NCBI GenBank assembly: GCA_003670425.1
Contig: QWRL01000130.1
Location: 1-6,824, forward strand
Length of the DNA stretch: 6,824 bases
Reading direction: 5' to 3'
Origin: Chloroflexota bacterium
Lineage (GTDB): Bacteria > Chloroflexota > Anaerolineae > Anaerolineales > UBA11657
Part shown: positions 5,439 to 6,824 of the stretch, piece after piece
Position numbering within the stretch: position 1 is the first letter of the stretch
How the letters are laid out: each line of letters begins with the position of its first letter
Position numbers and translations under genes: made by a program
The notes under the pieces: generated by a model
The model's database searches: none
Seen by the model: only the letters and a program-made list of their open reading frames with translations
Told to the model about the DNA's origin: nothing

Positions 5439-6749
5439 ATGCAGCGCGTGTGGCGCAGTTGGCTTGCGGATGATCCATTTGTGCTTTCGGCGCAAGCACA
5501 GGCGAACTACCGGCATCTCTATTGGGATAGTTTTGGTTTCGGAATGCTGTCCGGCAGCACTATTTCGTTTGTGGCAATTTATGCCGTGCGGGTGGGGGCC
5601 AGTGCATTGCAGGTGAGTTTTCTTTCCAGTGGCCCGGCTGTGATGAGCCTGGTGTGGTCGTTGCCGGCCGGGCGCTGGCTTGGTGAACGGCAGCTTGGCC
5701 CGGCTACGTTTCAGTCTGGCTTGTGGGCGCGCCTCGGTTACTTGGCGCTGGCGGTGATGCCGTGGCTGGTGTCGCGTGCCTTGATGCCGTGGATGTTGCT
5801 GTTGTTGCTGTTGTTTGTGGCGGTGCCCAATACGTTTTGGGCCGTTGGGTTCAACGCGCTCTTTGCGGACACCGTTGCGCCAGAACATCGCGGCTTTGTG
5901 GTGGGGCGGCGCAGTGTTGTTTTAGGTGTGAGCCAGGTGCTGGTATCTCTCGTGTGCGGAGCGGTGTTGTCGCGGCTGGCGTTTCCTTTAGGGTATCAGG
6001 TTGTGTTTGCGCTCGGAGCATTTGGCGGCGGCTTGAGCATTTACCACTTGGGGTGCGTGCGCGCGCTTGATGCGGTGCCGGTGCGCGTTGGCAGCGCACA
6101 GCAGCTCACAATCGGCGGGGAGGTGCGGTCTGGCGCCGCGGTTGGTGTCGCCGTGGCCTTGCGCCTTTTAACCCGTGCACGCAAGACACCGCTCATTCGG
6201 CTCGCACTGCTGCGCGGCAGTTTCGGGCCGTTCATCGGGGCTTACTTTTTGTTTTACACCGTTCAGTTTATTACTGTTCCACTGATTCCAATCTATGCGG
6301 TGCAAACTTTGCAGCTTCCGGACAGCGTTGTCAGTATCGGGAGTGCGTTGTTTTTCGTCGGCATGGGTGTGAGTGCTGCGTTTCTTTTTCGATTGAGCAG
6401 TCGTTGGGGGCATCGGCTCGTGTTGGTTGGCTCGGGGCTGTTGTATCTTTGTTATCCGCTGCTGAATGCGGTGGCGCGCGGCCCCTTGATGTTTTATGCA
6501 GCGGCGCTGGTGGGGGGTGGAGTGTGGGGCATCTTGAATGCGGCGCTGCTCAACCGACTGATGGAGCGCGTGCCCGAGGATGATCGGCCGGCGCATATGG
6601 CGTTGCATCATTTCGCACTGCATCTCGGAATTCTTTGCGGTTCCACTATGGCGCCGCTGCTGGCGGGCGCGCTGGGGGTGCGGCAGGCATTGTTTGCCGG
6701 AGCAGCGCTGCGGGTTGTGGCGGGGATTGTGTTTTTGATTTTCGGTTGA
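5439..6749 (+). CDS. Major facilitator superfamily transporter, substrate unknown
   Basis: An inner-membrane secondary transporter of 436 residues from ATG 5439. Hydrophobic segments, roughly at 31-51, 58-78, 94-112, 116-132, 160-178, 183-205, 262-286, 297-318, 326-346, 349-372, 392-412 and 415-435, give the 12-TM MFS plan with a cytoplasmic central loop (about 207-254). The segment LPAGRWLGER (75-84) after TM2 fits MFS motif A (G-x-x-x-D/R-x-x-G-R). A conserved-looking block, NALFADTVAPEHRGFVVGRR (139-158), marks the TM4-TM5 loop. TM4 contains a run of seven leucines encoded by a tandem nine-base repeat (5796-5813). An in-frame GTG at 5415 would add eight residues, but ATG 5439 is preceded by GGGG at 5432-5435 and the added residues look non-conserved. 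The nearest resemblance I recall is to uncharacterised MFS proteins of Chloroflexota, which is not verified. The neighbours do not indicate a substrate. Confidence 0.85.
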   Translation: MQRVWRSWLADDPFVLSAQAQANYRHLYWDSFGFGMLSGSTISFVAIYAVRVGASALQVSFLSSGPAVMSLVWSLPAGRWLGERQLGPATFQSGLWARLGYLALAVMPWLVSRALMPWMLLLLLLFVAVPNTFWAVGFNALFADTVAPEHRGFVVGRRSVVLGVSQVLVSLVCGAVLSRLAFPLGYQVVFALGAFGGGLSIYHLGCVRALDAVPVRVGSAQQLTIGGEVRSGAAVGVAVALRLLTRARKTPLIRLALLRGSFGPFIGAYFLFYTVQFITVPLIPIYAVQTLQLPDSVVSIGSALFFVGMGVSAAFLFRLSSRWGHRLVLVGSGLLYLCYPLLNAVARGPLMFYAAALVGGGVWGILNAALLNRLMERVPEDDRPAHMALHHFALHLGILCGSTMAPLLAGALGVRQALFAGAALRVVAGIVFLIFG

Positions 6750-6824
6750 GCAGCGGCGGGCAGCCGTCATGTGCGTGCTGGTTTCACAAATACATAACTT
6801 GCTGCCAATTTGCGGCCGATCTTT
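6750..6824 (-). CDS. Possible C-terminal end of an unidentified minus-strand gene
   Basis: The last 75 bases are downstream of the MFS stop. On the minus strand one frame is open from the right edge to a TGA at 6767-6769 and encodes KIGRKLAASYVFVKPART, a plausible basic C-terminus. If real, this gene would converge on the MFS gene with 17 bases between the stops; a short CGGC/GCCG inverted repeat (6754-6766) lies there but is too weak to call a terminator. The fragment is too short to identify, and an 18-codon open frame can occur by chance. Confidence 0.25.

Noticed and set aside
5367..6770. Antisense frames across the MFS gene (5367-5888 and 6168-6770 minus)
   Set aside because: The translations are Gln/His/Arg/Pro-rich, as expected opposite leucine- and valine-rich membrane codons; no promoter or family signal.
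6769..6824. A plus-strand start (ATG at 6769) running off the window
   Set aside because: Its 18 codons give no recognisable N-terminus and it competes with the more protein-like minus-strand frame.
1..6824. Mobile elements, CRISPR arrays, tRNA/rRNA genes, riboswitches
   Set aside because: I saw no transposase or integrase, no spaced direct repeats, no long terminal inverted repeats and no tRNA-like cloverleaf; no gap exceeds about 120 bases.

Overview
The window reads as an ordinary bacterial chromosome segment: gene-dense, moderately GC-rich, with seven recognisable genes plus an unidentified partial one at the right edge. Nothing in it looks like a phage, transposon, CRISPR array, RNA gene or defence island. 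The best guess for the host is Chloroflexota (for example an Anaerolineae-like lineage). This rests on a bacterial mevalonate kinase, a decaprenyl-phosphate phosphoribosyltransferase-type UbiA protein, an RF3 of the 'RARRNQR' type, an MFS protein resembling ones I associate with that phylum, and weak or absent Shine-Dalgarno sequences. The assignment is inference from remembered family resemblance and was not tested.

Layout. On the minus strand from 1567 to the left edge, a UbiA-family membrane prenyl-phosphate phosphoribosyltransferase (692-1567) overlaps by a GTGA junction the start of a mevalonate kinase truncated by the window edge (1-695). The pair is probably one transcription unit joining isoprenoid precursor supply to use of a polyprenyl phosphate. 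Divergent from it, tlyA (1622-2476, plus) encodes an S4-domain/SAM-dependent rRNA 2'-O-methyltransferase. The 54-base gap between them carries a good -10 element for each direction, both placed so that the mRNAs would be leaderless or nearly so.

tlyA converges on prfC (2409-4013, minus; peptide chain release factor 3), and the two coding regions overlap tail to tail by 68 bases. Upstream of prfC is a strong hairpin followed by a U-tract. A secreted Staphylococcal-nuclease-like protein with an Excalibur calcium-binding tail (4107-4808, minus) lies beyond it, preceded by a SnoaL/NTF2-like small protein (4826-5320, minus). These two are 17 bases apart and probably co-transcribed.

A 118-base divergent intergenic region with a palindromic -10-like element (AGTATACT) separates the SnoaL-like gene from a plus-strand 12-TM MFS transporter (5439-6749). 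The last 75 bases may contain the C-terminal end of another minus-strand gene.

Functionally the window mixes isoprenoid/polyprenyl metabolism (mvk, UbiA-like), ribosome function (tlyA, prfC), an exported nuclease and a transporter. I found no convincing previously undescribed system. The observations most worth checking are the prfC leader hairpin, the tlyA/prfC overlap and the paired leaderless promoters.
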